A stretch of DNA of 39,951 nt from a virus, in IMG/VR virus record IMGVR_UViG_3300046010_003885, positions 1 through 39,951 of that record. One strand, given 5' to 3'. The translations under genes were made by a program, and so were the position numbers. Of the stretch, positions 1-6,675 are shown piece by piece (position 1 is the first letter of the stretch; the number at the start of each line of letters is the position of its first letter). The notes beneath the pieces were generated by a model, which searched no databases, had not been told where the DNA came from, and was given only the letters and a program-made list of their open reading frames with translations.

Positions 1-304
1 TTCCCATTCTATCTGCATACACTTTATTAGCAATCTTTTCAGGATTACGATGATAGGCTTTAGCTTCTGTTAAAGTAGGGAATCGTTTTGGCCATACTTT
101 ACAGAGTCCTTCTGCACTATAATTGAGGTTTTCTTTGAGGGTATTGAAGCTACCAGATTCATGACCAGTCTGAGCAAGAAATGCTGCTAGACGTTCTTTG
201 GTGGTAATCTGATATTTGGGAAGAATGATATTAAGTGCTTTGGTTGTATCATTTGGGTTTTTACAAGCTGGGAAGATTTGTTTGAACTTGTCTACTGTTA
301 TCAT
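1..304 (-). CDS. GH19-type endolysin (N-terminal part, cut by window edge)
   Basis: The first about 100 residues of a peptidoglycan-degrading lysozyme of the glycoside hydrolase 19 (chitinase-like) family used by many phages for host lysis. The reading frame starts at the ATG whose first base is 304, behind a good AGGAGA ribosome site, and runs off the left edge without a stop. Visible family features are FLAQTGHESG, which carries the catalytic Glu of the HxE type, followed by LKENLNYSAEGL and a KIANKVYADRMG segment typical of this fold. The protein has no signal peptide, so a holin would be needed for release. Related phage enzymes cut chitin-like or peptidoglycan bonds; peptidoglycan is the likely target here. 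Confident in the family; the C-terminus is unseen. Confidence 0.85.
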   Translation of the reverse strand, partial: MITVDKFKQIFPACKNPNDTTKALNIILPKYQITTKERLAAFLAQTGHESGSFNTLKENLNYSAEGLCKVWPKRFPTLTEAKAYHRNPEKIANKVYADRMG

Positions 305-312
305 GTTGTCTC

Positions 313-873
313 CTAATTCCATAAATTTCTAAAATATTTTCCAAAAAGTCTTAGTCCATTGTTTACTCGTTCTTGCATGAACTCGTATGCTTCTGAGTCG
401 TTGAACTGTATTAGTACCATATGCTCCCAATCATCATTTACAATGTGTTCAAATGCCCATATCATCTCATCGATGACATAATCCCACCGTTTAAAGTAGA
501 ACTCATCAGTATCATAAGGTTCTTTGACTCTAGGAGCATTCATAGATTTGATACTATCAGGTACGTCTGAATCATCAACATTAGGAGCACCATGAAGGTT
601 CACTTTGAATTTCTTTAGCATCTTGAGAATGATAGGGGCCAGAGTATGATCCATACTCCAGGTATCCCAATCATCTATGTGAATTACTTCAGTTGGTTTT
701 CTTAATGGATTATTTTCATATGCCCAATTGAGGAAATCATTTACCCAAGTATTTGCTAATTTTTCTCCTAGCTCCCAACATTCGTCTTCGGTCCAACCAA
801 CGTGCTGTAAAAGGTCTGCTAGTTGATAAGGACCAAACCACCAATTTTTAGGTTTCCCTAGATACACTTTCAT
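313..873 (-). CDS. Conserved phage hypothetical protein, Trp/Asp-rich
   Basis: A 186-residue soluble acidic protein of unknown function. It has no signal peptide or membrane segment. A central IDDWDTWSMDHTLAPIILKM block looks like a conserved core, and the C-terminal third is rich in Trp, Asp and Glu. I recall similar proteins in other large T4-like phages but cannot name a function. It abuts the metallophosphoesterase gene with no gap and lies just upstream of the endolysin gene, so it is probably in the same transcript. Confidence 0.75.
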   Translation of the reverse strand: MKVYLGKPKNWWFGPYQLADLLQHVGWTEDECWELGEKLANTWVNDFLNWAYENNPLRKPTEVIHIDDWDTWSMDHTLAPIILKMLKKFKVNLHGAPNVDDSDVPDSIKSMNAPRVKEPYDTDEFYFKRWDYVIDEMIWAFEHIVNDDWEHMVLIQFNDSEAYEFMQERVNNGLRLFGKYFRNLWN

Positions 874-1665
874 TTATACCTCAATTGTTTTAGGTTTGTA
901 ATTGATAGCAGTATCCTCGTACCCAAGATATCCTCTAGGATTACATACTAGTCTCGTATCACCAAGATAATGATCAAACGGGTCATGAGTGTGGCCAGAA
1001 ATCCATGCTTTGATTTGTGGATGTCCTAATATGAAATAATCAAGATCAGAATGGTATGCCATATTTCTTATATTATTATCATTAAATGAACACGATTGTC
1101 CTTGAGAAAATCTTTCGCTAAGATTTTTAAAACTAGGAGAATGATGAGTGACCATAACGACTTTATGGAATGCTGGTACTGTTTTGTTGAAGTATTCCAT
1201 AGTATTGTAATGCAATTCTACCGATTTACCTGCAGTAAACAATTTACCATCATAGTCAATGCATATATAGTCGTTCATCATCCTAGCAATAGTTTTCATT
1301 GCATAAGAATCATGATTAAAGTTCGTCCAAAGTGTGCCCCCAATAAAAGCAGTATCGCCGATAGCAATACTACTATTATCCAGGAGATGAATATTCTTGA
1401 GGATATGGAACTTTTCTTTAAAAATTGTGGTCGCATCCAGAATATCTCCATGATAGTGTTCATGATTACCCATAACATAGACAACATCATCATAGTTTTG
1501 AGATGCCATCTCAAAGAACTCTTTTATACTAGTATAAGACTCTTTTCCTAATTGCTCAAGTACACAAATATCACCGGCAAGAACGAGAACATCAGCACCA
1601 TTCTCGTTCACTGGTTCATAGAAACCAAATTCAAGATGGACATCACTCATGACGTCTATTTTCAC
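874..1665 (-). CDS. Calcineurin-like metallophosphoesterase
   Basis: A 263-residue cytoplasmic hydrolase of the binuclear metallophosphoesterase fold. All signature motifs are present in order: DVH at residues 8-10, GD at 31-32, GNHEH at 66-70, a THHSP motif about residue 175, and SGHTH about residue 223 followed by NPRGY. This set binds two metal ions and cleaves phosphomono- or diesters. The ending with a conserved NPRGY is typical of small bacterial and phage members. The true substrate (nucleotide, nucleic acid end or phosphoprotein) cannot be told from sequence. The stop abuts the downstream gene and the start overlaps the upstream gene by one base, so it is in a tight operon. Confidence 0.9.
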   Translation of the reverse strand: MKIDVMSDVHLEFGFYEPVNENGADVLVLAGDICVLEQLGKESYTSIKEFFEMASQNYDDVVYVMGNHEHYHGDILDATTIFKEKFHILKNIHLLDNSSIAIGDTAFIGGTLWTNFNHDSYAMKTIARMMNDYICIDYDGKLFTAGKSVELHYNTMEYFNKTVPAFHKVVMVTHHSPSFKNLSERFSQGQSCSFNDNNIRNMAYHSDLDYFILGHPQIKAWISGHTHDPFDHYLGDTRLVCNPRGYLGYEDTAINYKPKTIEV

Positions 1666-1892
1666 TATAATTCCTCTATTGTAGTAATGACTCGAAGATT
1701 ACCAGCACGGATAACTTCACAGTCATCAAAGTCAATCCACCGACCCGCAGTGTGTTCGACTAATTTAAAACCTGAATTGTCATCATCTTTAAGTACCCAA
1801 AATTCCTCATCAATCTTACCAGCATACCAATAGGTTCTCATGTTGGCTTTAATGATTTTAACTTTTATTGCTGTCATTACTACTTCACACAT
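1665..1892 (-). CDS. Small hypothetical protein
   Basis: A 75-residue protein of unknown function, predicted mostly beta (alternating hydrophobic strands such as AIKVKIIKA, KIDEEFWVL and LRVITTIEEL), with AGRWIDFDDCEVI in the middle. An AGGA site precedes the chosen ATG; an alternative start is the Met five codons in (MTAIKV). It overlaps the metallophosphoesterase start by one base, suggesting translational coupling. Confidence 0.65.
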   Translation of the reverse strand: MCEVVMTAIKVKIIKANMRTYWYAGKIDEEFWVLKDDDNSGFKLVEHTAGRWIDFDDCEVIRAGNLRVITTIEEL

Positions 1893-1901
1893 AATCTAAT
1901 C

Positions 1902-2135
1902 CTATTCAATAATTGCGGCTATTTCATCTTCATGAACAACATACAACTCACCAGATATCCATTTAGCTTTCTTCCAATTGAGGATAAGAATATTGCCTAA
2001 TTCTACTAGGGTAACATCATCACCAAGATTCATTGCTTTTGCTCTAATATTATCATCAGACTCTACACCTTGAATCAATCCAGTGTATTCTGGTTTCTGT
2101 TTTAACACTAATACGTTTTTGCCTAATACCTGCAT
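1902..2135 (-). CDS. Mini GroES-like co-chaperonin
   Basis: A 77-residue protein with the profile of the chaperonin-10 fold. It opens with a short strand (GKNVLVLKQKPEY), continues with TGLIQGV, then GDDVTLVELGNILILNWKKA, and ends with LYVVHEDEIAAIIE. The last part lines up with the GroES ending of the type I-M-S-E-S-D-I-L-A-I-V-E. GroES proteins cap the host GroEL chamber. T4 replaces GroES with gp31 to fold its capsid protein, and this could be an analogue. It is shorter than GroES (about 97 residues): the segment around the mobile loop, which contacts GroEL, is compressed to a few residues. This raises doubt about GroEL binding. AAGGAA lies 5 nt upstream of the ATG. Confidence 0.55.
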   Translation of the reverse strand: MQVLGKNVLVLKQKPEYTGLIQGVESDDNIRAKAMNLGDDVTLVELGNILILNWKKAKWISGELYVVHEDEIAAIIE

Positions 2136-2146
2136 TTTATTCCTTA

Positions 2147-2407
2147 TTATTTATAATCATTGAATGAACCAGTTAACAAATTCATTCGAAACTCCTCGAT
2201 CATCCAAAGAGCAGTTTTAGCATCGACACCATTCGATACAGTCAAAAGCAATCCTTCTTTGGTGTAAGCAAGAGTAAGAGCCAAATCTATTTCGTCTCTA
2301 ATCTCGTTCATTTGTTCGTAATACTCATCATCAAGTTGCTTTTGGAATTCAGCATCAGATGGTTTTTCTTTTTCCTTCTTACTTACTAGTTGGATCAAAT
2401 CGCTCAT
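2147..2407 (-). CDS. Small acidic hypothetical protein
   Basis: An 86-residue protein, highly charged in its first half (KEKEKPSDAEFQKQLDDEYY), then helical (MNEIRDEIDLALTLAYTKEG) with a short VSNGVDAKTALWMIEEFRMN tail. Function unknown. It follows the Cys-rich gene with an ATGA overlap, a sign of translational coupling. Confidence 0.65.
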   Translation of the reverse strand: MSDLIQLVSKKEKEKPSDAEFQKQLDDEYYEQMNEIRDEIDLALTLAYTKEGLLLTVSNGVDAKTALWMIEEFRMNLLTGSFNDYK

Positions 2408-2562
2408 TTCAGTTCCTTAGCATTTTGTTGTTTACAATGACCAATACATTTTGGTGCTGTCTTACCAAAAGCACAACACCAATCATTATACTTTATCAAT
2501 CTAGAATCTTTAGGGTGTCCTGCAACATGATGGAATTTACATCCTTTGCAATGCTTTGTCAT
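2404..2562 (-). CDS. Small Cys/His-rich protein, probable zinc binder
   Basis: A 52-residue protein read on the minus strand from the ATG at 2562 to a TGA that overlaps the next start (ATGA). It carries CKGCKFHH near the N-terminus, a CC pair in the middle (NDWCCAFG) and KCIGHC near the end: six cysteines and several histidines in about 40 residues. This suggests a small zinc finger, with no known function. Both ends overlap neighbouring genes by four bases, which supports it as a real gene in a coupled operon. Confidence 0.6.
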   Translation of the reverse strand: MTKHCKGCKFHHVAGHPKDSRLIKYNDWCCAFGKTAPKCIGHCKQQNAKELK

Positions 2563-2744
2563 AACATTGATTCCGCTTTCTTCTTGAGTTTAGCATCCCA
2601 TCTTACCAAGTACTCTTCAAGTTTATCAGCATCCCAAACTCCATCCTTGGAAGGTGGAATATAACCAGAATATTCTGCCATCTCAACCTGAATTTTTGAG
2701 CAACCAAGTCTCTCCATTATCTCTTTTATTGATACGGTTTTCAT
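2559..2744 (-). CDS. Small helix-turn-helix (MerR/excisionase-like) protein
   Basis: A 61-residue protein whose whole length fits a single winged helix-turn-helix: SIKEIMERLGCSKIQVEMAE (helix, turn, recognition helix), then GYIPPSKDGVWDADKLEEYL, where the IPP and the L-EEYL helix are typical of MerR-like and excisionase-type DNA binders. It may be a small phage transcription regulator. Its first 62 bases overlap the end of the upstream gene in another frame, an unusually long overlap for this region. Confidence 0.6.
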   Translation of the reverse strand: MKTVSIKEIMERLGCSKIQVEMAEYSGYIPPSKDGVWDADKLEEYLVRWDAKLKKKAESML

Positions 2745-3156
2745 TGTAATCCTTGAATAAATTAACTATGATTTCAGATGCCTGAATAGCATCTTCTTTA
2801 TCCAAATACAGCAGTCCATTTTTCAATAACCAATTGTCAAATGCATCTTCGGACCAAGTATAACCAGTATATCCATTAGGTCCCATATTTGGAAAGTAGT
2901 ATGGAGTTCCATGATAAGGTTTTTCAGTTTCAGGAAATCCAAATGGTCTGGTAAGTTCTTTTACTAAATTCATCTTACCATCATCCCATGCGTAACTGAC
3001 AATACCTTGCTCATTGTAATTAGCATAAGTTCTTTCTGCACAATCGAAAGTGGTGCCAATAAAGTTATAACCAGAACTAATGGTATAATCTGTTGCCACA
3101 ATAGCAACTTTAATACCATTGTCAGTGACGTAAGTTTTTCCAATCTCAATTTTCAT
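2683..3156 (-). CDS. Conserved phage hypothetical protein
   Basis: A 157-residue soluble protein. The N-terminal part is beta-rich (GKTYVTDNGIKVAIVATDY), and the middle is rich in Tyr, Pro and Gly (FPNMGPNGYTGYTWSEDAFD). Function unknown. Its last about 20 residues are read from DNA that also encodes the start of the helix-turn-helix gene. Either both genes are real with a long overlap, or the C-terminal tail grew by loss of an earlier stop. It follows the upstream gene with an ATGA-type overlap. Confidence 0.65.
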   Translation of the reverse strand: MKIEIGKTYVTDNGIKVAIVATDYTISSGYNFIGTTFDCAERTYANYNEQGIVSYAWDDGKMNLVKELTRPFGFPETEKPYHGTPYYFPNMGPNGYTGYTWSEDAFDNWLLKNGLLYLDKEDAIQASEIIVNLFKDYNENRINKRDNGETWLLKNSG

Positions 3157-3404
3157 AGTTTAGTATAGTTGTGTTTGCTGATTGAATTGTGACAATGAAC
3201 ACCATTAATCCAAGTAGGATCTTTAGATAATCCATCATTATGTTGTTTATTTTGAACATCAATCAAATGAGCAGTTGCATTAGCTTCTTTGATTTGAGTA
3301 AGCACTTGATTGAATTGCATAGTATCCACCATTGATTCTAGGTCTTGTCTGTACTTGATATTACTGTTGATAATGTAGTTAATTACCGTTGGATTTATTT
3401 TCAT
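3153..3404 (-). CDS. Small hypothetical protein
   Basis: An 83-residue protein with no recognisable domain, mainly helical (RQDLESMVDTMQFNQVLTQI) with a His- and Asn-rich C-terminus (GVHCHNSISKHNYTK). AAGGAA lies before the ATG. The start overlaps the end of the coiled-coil gene upstream by 26 bases. Confidence 0.55.
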   Translation of the reverse strand: MKINPTVINYIINSNIKYRQDLESMVDTMQFNQVLTQIKEANATAHLIDVQNKQHNDGLSKDPTWINGVHCHNSISKHNYTKL

Positions 3405-3582
3405 TCTTGAGTTCCTTTCCTAATTCATGTTCAACTAAACACTTATCTATTTCCATTCTAAATATTTCATACTTCAATCGTTTTACTTCATCTTCAAGTC
3501 GGAACAATTGATCGTATTTGACTTGTAAATTACAATACAATCTTGATTGTTCTTCTCTAAGTTTGTTAATTATATCAGACAT
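3379..3582 (-). CDS. Small coiled-coil protein
   Basis: A 67-residue, highly charged protein that is almost entirely one amphipathic helix: the heptad-like pattern runs from INKLREEQSRLYCNLQ through FRLEDEVKRLKYEIFRMEID. A small oligomer or adaptor is likely; function unknown. The ATG at 3582 is preferred over the GTG one codon earlier. Confidence 0.6.
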   Translation of the reverse strand: MSDIINKLREEQSRLYCNLQVKYDQLFRLEDEVKRLKYEIFRMEIDKCLVEHELGKELKNENKSNGN

Positions 3583-3775
3583 CACATTTTGCTCTTAACA
3601 TCATATTGACAAAGTACTTTCTAACACGAGTATAATCGACCATCATCTCGATTATTAGAATGATGAAGAATGCTGCAACAACAAAGAATCCTGAAGTAGC
3701 AATGTAATAGAAAAATGGTAGTATAGTAAGTACTAATAGACCATCGATGAATCTGATAAGACGCAAGCCACTCAT
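3575..3775 (-). CDS. Small two-segment membrane protein
   Basis: A 66-residue protein with two closely spaced hydrophobic segments, FIDGLLVLTILPFFYYIA and GFFVVAAFFIILIIEMMV, flanked by basic residues (positively charged C-terminal tail). It probably sits in the inner membrane as a hairpin. The ATG at 3775 is chosen because it overlaps the upstream stop as TAATG; a longer frame runs further upstream but lies inside the next gene. Small phage membrane proteins like this can be holins, antiholins or exclusion factors. No evidence selects one. Confidence 0.6.
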   Translation of the reverse strand: MSGLRLIRFIDGLLVLTILPFFYYIATSGFFVVAAFFIILIIEMMVDYTRVRKYFVNMMLRAKCDV

Positions 3776-3930
3776 TATTTTCTCTCCAATGCAGAAATTA
3801 CACCCCAAACACCAATAGCAATGCCAACAAATGCTATAGCAAGTTCTGTTGGCATATCAACAATGCCTTCTAAGTTTACTGCACTGAATATAATAAACAG
3901 TGCTAGTATGAATCTGATTTGACCTTTCAT
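3775..3930 (-). CDS. Small membrane protein
   Basis: A 51-residue protein with two hydrophobic stretches: FILALFIIFSAVNL, and LAIAFVGIAIGVWGVISALE after a short VDMPTE turn. It ends in ERK. A membrane hairpin is likely; function unknown. It is coupled to the next gene by TAATG. Confidence 0.55.
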   Translation of the reverse strand: MKGQIRFILALFIIFSAVNLEGIVDMPTELAIAFVGIAIGVWGVISALERK

Positions 3931-3937
3931 GTGATTC

Positions 3938-4111
3938 CTAATTGTAGTGACTAAAATCTTCTAATTCTGATACCAATCCATCAAAGTCTTCTTCGTGACC
4001 AAGGATATCAGAGAGTTCTTCAATGATATCTATGTCAACTCCAAAGTCTTCAGATAACGATTCCAAGTACTGATCGCGACTTTCAAAACCATATTCTGTG
4101 TATATGCTCAT
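3938..4111 (-). CDS. Small acidic protein
   Basis: A 57-residue, strongly acidic protein (about a third Asp plus Glu) with a helical pattern, for example LSEDFGVDIDIIEELSDIL. Function unknown. Very acidic small phage proteins are sometimes DNA mimics or inhibitors, but nothing specific is visible. It sits one base downstream of the small helix-turn-helix gene. Confidence 0.55.
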   Translation of the reverse strand: MSIYTEYGFESRDQYLESLSEDFGVDIDIIEELSDILGHEEDFDGLVSELEDFSHYN

Positions 4112-4112
4112 C

Positions 4113-4247
4113 TTAGTTCTCCAACGACAACATAAATGCGATAATGTCTTTCACTTCTTCAGTAGTGATTCCTGCATCAAGAGCAATGTCTCTAACAGAC
4201 ATACCAGCAAAATACATATTGACTACTTCTTCTTGAAACTCTTTCAT
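4113..4247 (-). CDS. Very small helix-turn-helix-like protein
   Basis: A 44-residue protein: VVNMYFAGMSVRDIALDAG followed by ITTEEVKDIIAFML. The spacing matches the helix-turn-helix of resolvases and sigma region 4 (a helix, then MSVRDIALDAGIT, then the recognition helix). It is the first gene after a conserved early-type promoter (4286-4313), with GAGGAATTATAAAATG as its start context, so it is probably expressed early and may regulate transcription. Confidence 0.6.
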   Translation of the reverse strand: MKEFQEEVVNMYFAGMSVRDIALDAGITTEEVKDIIAFMLSLEN

Positions 4248-4285
4248 TTTATAATTCCTCTTCAAATTTTTATTAACTTACGGCT

Positions 4286-4313
4286 ATTATCAATCATTTG
4301 ACCAAAAGGTCAA
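4286..4313 (-). promoter_or_regulatory. Early-type promoter, copy 1
   Basis: Reading the minus strand: -35 TTGACC (4313-4308), 16-nt spacer, -10 GATAAT (4291-4286), then the shared leader AGCCGTAAGTTAA and the ribosome site GAGGAA before the ATG at 4247. The -35 box is part of the perfect inverted repeat TTGACC-aaaa-GGTCAA (4298-4313). One of eight copies of this promoter in the window. Confidence 0.75.
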
Positions 4314-4324
4314 CATTTATATTC

Positions 4325-4423
4325 TTAAAAAGATGCCATGCCAAAAACAACCATTGCTACGAATGGTGATGCATATGCGATGGTGTATGATACCAACTTA
4401 ACAAATATTTCTAATTCTAACAT
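4325..4423 (-). CDS. Small membrane peptide
   Basis: A 32-residue peptide, MLELEIFVKLVSYTIAYASP followed by a hydrophobic end (FVAMVVFGMASF). It has a GAGGAA site and lies directly behind its own early-type promoter, which is the main reason to call it a gene. It is probably a single-pass inner-membrane peptide made early in infection. Confidence 0.5.
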   Translation of the reverse strand: MLELEIFVKLVSYTIAYASPFVAMVVFGMASF

Positions 4424-4459
4424 TATCCAGTTCCTCTTCAAAATTTCTATCTTACGGCT

Positions 4460-4487
4460 ATTATCCTTGATTATATGAAAAGGTCAA
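4460..4487 (-). promoter_or_regulatory. Early-type promoter, copy 2
   Basis: Minus strand: -35 TTGACC (4487-4482), 16-nt spacer, -10 GATAAT (4465-4460), leader AGCCGTAAG, then TTTGAAGAGGAAC before the ATG at 4423. The about 20 bases upstream of the -35 box are AT-rich and nearly identical to those upstream of copy 4 (about 9180-9206), like a conserved UP element. Confidence 0.75.
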
Positions 4488-4517
4488 CAGGCAAATGAAA
4501 ATAAATTTCCTCCAGAC

Positions 4518-4547
4518 AATAAAAAAGCCAGTACAAAGACTGGCTTT
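4518..4547 (-). terminator. Rho-independent terminator after the RNA ligase gene
   Basis: Minus strand: a perfect 9-bp stem AAAGCCAGT / ACTGGCTTT with a 6-nt loop (4524-4547), followed by a run of T (TTTATT). It lies 17 bases after the RNA ligase stop and just before early promoter copy 2, so it separates two operons. Confidence 0.8.
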
Positions 4548-4564
4548 ATCAATATGTCATCAAG

Positions 4565-5611
4565 TTACTTTTCGTTCAGTAGGAACTTCTGCGAGATTGC
4601 CTTGAATGAGAACTGACCATCAGTCCGTTTGAACACCAAACCTTCTCTAACCTTAGCATTAATCGATGGACCATCAGCCATCTCCAATAGGTCTTCGATG
4701 TTACCACTTTCTAATGGTCCTAATCCAAGTGCTGGAGCAGTATCACCAGTATAACCCAAATTTCGTAATTTTTGAATGGCTTCCATTCTATCTGCCCAAA
4801 CAAAATAGCATTGGTTGTCTATGTCAAAGATATCGAAGATAAAAAACTTATGAGAATCAAATCCTTCTTTATTACCTTGAATACCTGGACCCATCAATTC
4901 GCCTTGTACAGCAATATTCTCATTCAGTTCAATCAATGCTTTCAGTAATCCAGTCGACTTGGCAATCTCAACAAACGAATTGCCTTCTTGCTCAAGTTCC
5001 AAATCTAAGTTTCTTGAACAGACACCTACCAAACCAGCATTATGATAAACGGTACAAGATGAACCATCCAACTTCAAAGATACTTCAAAATGCACTTGAT
5101 CTTGATACGCTTGAGCAATGTCGTGTACTAGGTTCTGGCATCTTTCTTGGTCAGTCTTACGGATAAATGCAGGAAAATTACCTTTCATTTGACCACGAAG
5201 ATTTGCGGGAATAGGAGCTTCCCATTTCTGAACATTCAAAAAATCAGATACATCTATAGTTTCTGCTAAGTCTGGCAAATAACTATCATATTCAGTAGAA
5301 TCCAAGAGATTCATCGGTAATATCAATCCCTGAGAAACTTGACCTTTCAACTTGACAGTTCTTAATCGTTCACCCTTAACGCCATTATATTCTCTAGGCT
5401 CTTTACCTTTAGATAAGAATGGAGCAATCACATGTGGAATCCAAGAATCGATTTCGGCATATAGTACTAAATCGCCCACATTATATTTTCCTACTTGGTC
5501 AACAACCCACCAACCTTTAACTCGGTATGCACAAATCAAATCAGCACCAGGAATAGATTTGACTTCAACTACTGGATTGATAGTAACCATTTTTCTAAAT
5601 TCTACAGGCAT
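4565..5611 (-). CDS. RNA ligase (Rnl5 / DraRnl-like)
   Basis: A 348-residue ATP-dependent RNA ligase that seals RNA nicks through an enzyme-AMP intermediate. An N-terminal OB-like module (about residues 1-120, with KGWWVVDQVGKYNVGDLVLY) precedes the nucleotidyltransferase domain, the order seen in the Deinococcus RNA ligase family. Motif I is KLDGSS with catalytic Lys180, followed by VCSRNLD (motif Ia), AVQGELMGPG (motif III region), FFIFDIFDI (IIIa), EGLVFKR (IV) and FKAISQKFL (V). The chosen ATG at 5611 follows GAGGAGAAC; a TTG six codons earlier is within the leader. It probably repairs RNA cut by host defence nucleases. A strong terminator follows it. Confidence 0.85.
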   Translation of the reverse strand: MPVEFRKMVTINPVVEVKSIPGADLICAYRVKGWWVVDQVGKYNVGDLVLYAEIDSWIPHVIAPFLSKGKEPREYNGVKGERLRTVKLKGQVSQGLILPMNLLDSTEYDSYLPDLAETIDVSDFLNVQKWEAPIPANLRGQMKGNFPAFIRKTDQERCQNLVHDIAQAYQDQVHFEVSLKLDGSSCTVYHNAGLVGVCSRNLDLELEQEGNSFVEIAKSTGLLKALIELNENIAVQGELMGPGIQGNKEGFDSHKFFIFDIFDIDNQCYFVWADRMEAIQKLRNLGYTGDTAPALGLGPLESGNIEDLLEMADGPSINAKVREGLVFKRTDGQFSFKAISQKFLLNEK

Positions 5612-5622
5612 ATAAGTTCTCC

Positions 5623-5838
5623 TCAAATTTCAATTAATATATTAGCTCGATCCCAATCTACATATTCCCAATCAGGTTTTGTTATAACTTTGTATCTAGC
5701 AGAAGTGCCTAGTTTATAGCATCGTTCATTTAATGAGTTTACTATAGCTATAGCACTACTTAATGATCTAGCACTTTGGGTAGGAGTTTTTAATTTCTCA
5801 TTAATTATAAGATAATCGTCAGTCTTTTCAAAATACAT
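5623..5838 (-). CDS. Small hypothetical protein
   Basis: A 71-residue protein that starts MYFEKTDDYLIINEKLKTPT and contains a helix of Ser/Ala/Leu residues (SARSLSSAIAIVNSLNE), then WEYVDWDRANILIEI. Function unknown. The ATG at 5838, behind GAGGTTGTA, is preferred over a longer frame that lacks a ribosome site. Confidence 0.55.
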   Translation of the reverse strand: MYFEKTDDYLIINEKLKTPTQSARSLSSAIAIVNSLNERCYKLGTSARYKVITKPDWEYVDWDRANILIEI

Positions 5839-5845
5839 TACAACC

Positions 5846-6031
5846 TCAATGAAGGGTCTGGCCATTTCTCATGACACCACATACTCCGGCAATATATTGT
5901 TTGAGTGTTTCATGAGCAATCATATCGGCAAAATTTTCCAGTGGGATTTTTAAGTCGTTGTCTGACGATATAACTCCATCATCAGACACATTGAATCCAG
6001 CCTTTGCTGCATAATCGTGTAACCAATACAT
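5846..6031 (-). CDS. Small hypothetical protein
   Basis: A 61-residue protein, MYWLHDYAAKAGFNVSDDGV and so on, with a later helix ENFADMIAHETLKQYI. No recognisable domain. Its start overlaps the stop of the lipoprotein gene as TAATG, so the two are translationally coupled. Confidence 0.55.
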   Translation of the reverse strand: MYWLHDYAAKAGFNVSDDGVISSDNDLKIPLENFADMIAHETLKQYIAGVCGVMRNGQTLH

Positions 6032-6195
6032 TACCAATGTCTCATGTGATGATGGTGATGATTATATCCATGCCAATAATTATGATGGCTAGGATACACC
6101 ACAACAGGATTAGGATTATATCCGTGATAAGAAGTTGGATGCACTACACATCCAGTAGATACAAACAAGGCTAAAATACAGAATAGTTTCTTCAT
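6031..6195 (-). CDS. Small His-rich lipoprotein
   Basis: A 54-residue secreted lipoprotein. The signal peptide MKKLFCILALFVSTGC has a lipobox (V-S-T-G-C) with the lipid-modified Cys at residue 16. The mature part is only about 38 residues and is rich in Tyr, Asn, Pro and His, ending in a run of five His followed by MRHW. It should be anchored in the host outer or inner membrane and could bind metal. It resembles small outer-membrane spanins in architecture, but a canonical spanin pair is present elsewhere (25.8-26.4 kb), so another role, such as superinfection exclusion, is possible. Confidence 0.65.
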   Translation of the reverse strand: MKKLFCILALFVSTGCVVHPTSYHGYNPNPVVVYPSHHNYWHGYNHHHHHMRHW

Positions 6196-6201
6196 AATTC
6201 C

Positions 6202-6675
6202 TCAACGTGAATAGTAGTTAACAGTAAACTGATCAAATTCTCTGACATTGTACTTTTCGAATTCCATTGGAACGTTGAACGTAATATCACCTTTGACTTC
6301 CAACTTCATTCTTGATACAATAGCAATCCTACAGTAATCTACAAGAGCAAAATATACTTCTCCACCACCACAAATCATAAAACTTAATGTTGGATTGCGT
6401 TGAGTATAAGTCAAGAAATTATCAATAGTCATTGTAGTGAATCCTGCCAATTCGTAACTTGGATCTCTACTTAATACAATACAATCACGACCAGGCAATT
6501 TACCAGTAGTTTCGGCAGTAATCCTACCCATCACAATAACAGAACCCATTGTAGTGTCTCTGAAGTGTTTAAGTTCTTCTCGGCAATGCCACAACATACC
6601 AGTAGTACAAGAATCCCCAATAACACCAAATTTTGCTACAGCAGCAATCAGGTATAGATTATCAAATGGCTTCAT
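6202..6675 (-). CDS. Dihydrofolate reductase
   Basis: A 157-residue enzyme that reduces dihydrofolate to tetrahydrofolate with NADPH. The family marks are LIAAVAKFGVIG at the N-terminus, VIVMGRITAETTGKLPGRDC (NADPH-binding strand and loop) and FMICGGGEVYFAL (Gly-rich nucleotide site). It overlaps the thymidylate synthase gene by four bases. The pair forms the classic dTMP cycle, in which ThyA consumes methylene-tetrahydrofolate and DHFR regenerates it. Its size is normal for the family. Confidence 0.92.
   Translation of the reverse strand: MKPFDNLYLIAAVAKFGVIGDSCTTGMLWHCREELKHFRDTTMGSVIVMGRITAETTGKLPGRDCIVLSRDPSYELAGFTTMTIDNFLTYTQRNPTLSFMICGGGEVYFALVDYCRIAIVSRMKLEVKGDITFNVPMEFEKYNVREFDQFTVNYYSR

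Noticed and set aside
1096-1551. Plus-strand open frames of 60-150 codons across the window (for example here and at 11964-12248)
   Set aside because: They are antisense to well-supported minus-strand genes, lack ribosome sites and have no recognisable protein features.
2145-2155. TATAAATA on the minus strand before the GroES-like gene
   Set aside because: It comes from the end of the upstream gene (the Tyr-Lys-stop codons) and lies only about 13 bases before the ATG, too close for a message with a ribosome site.
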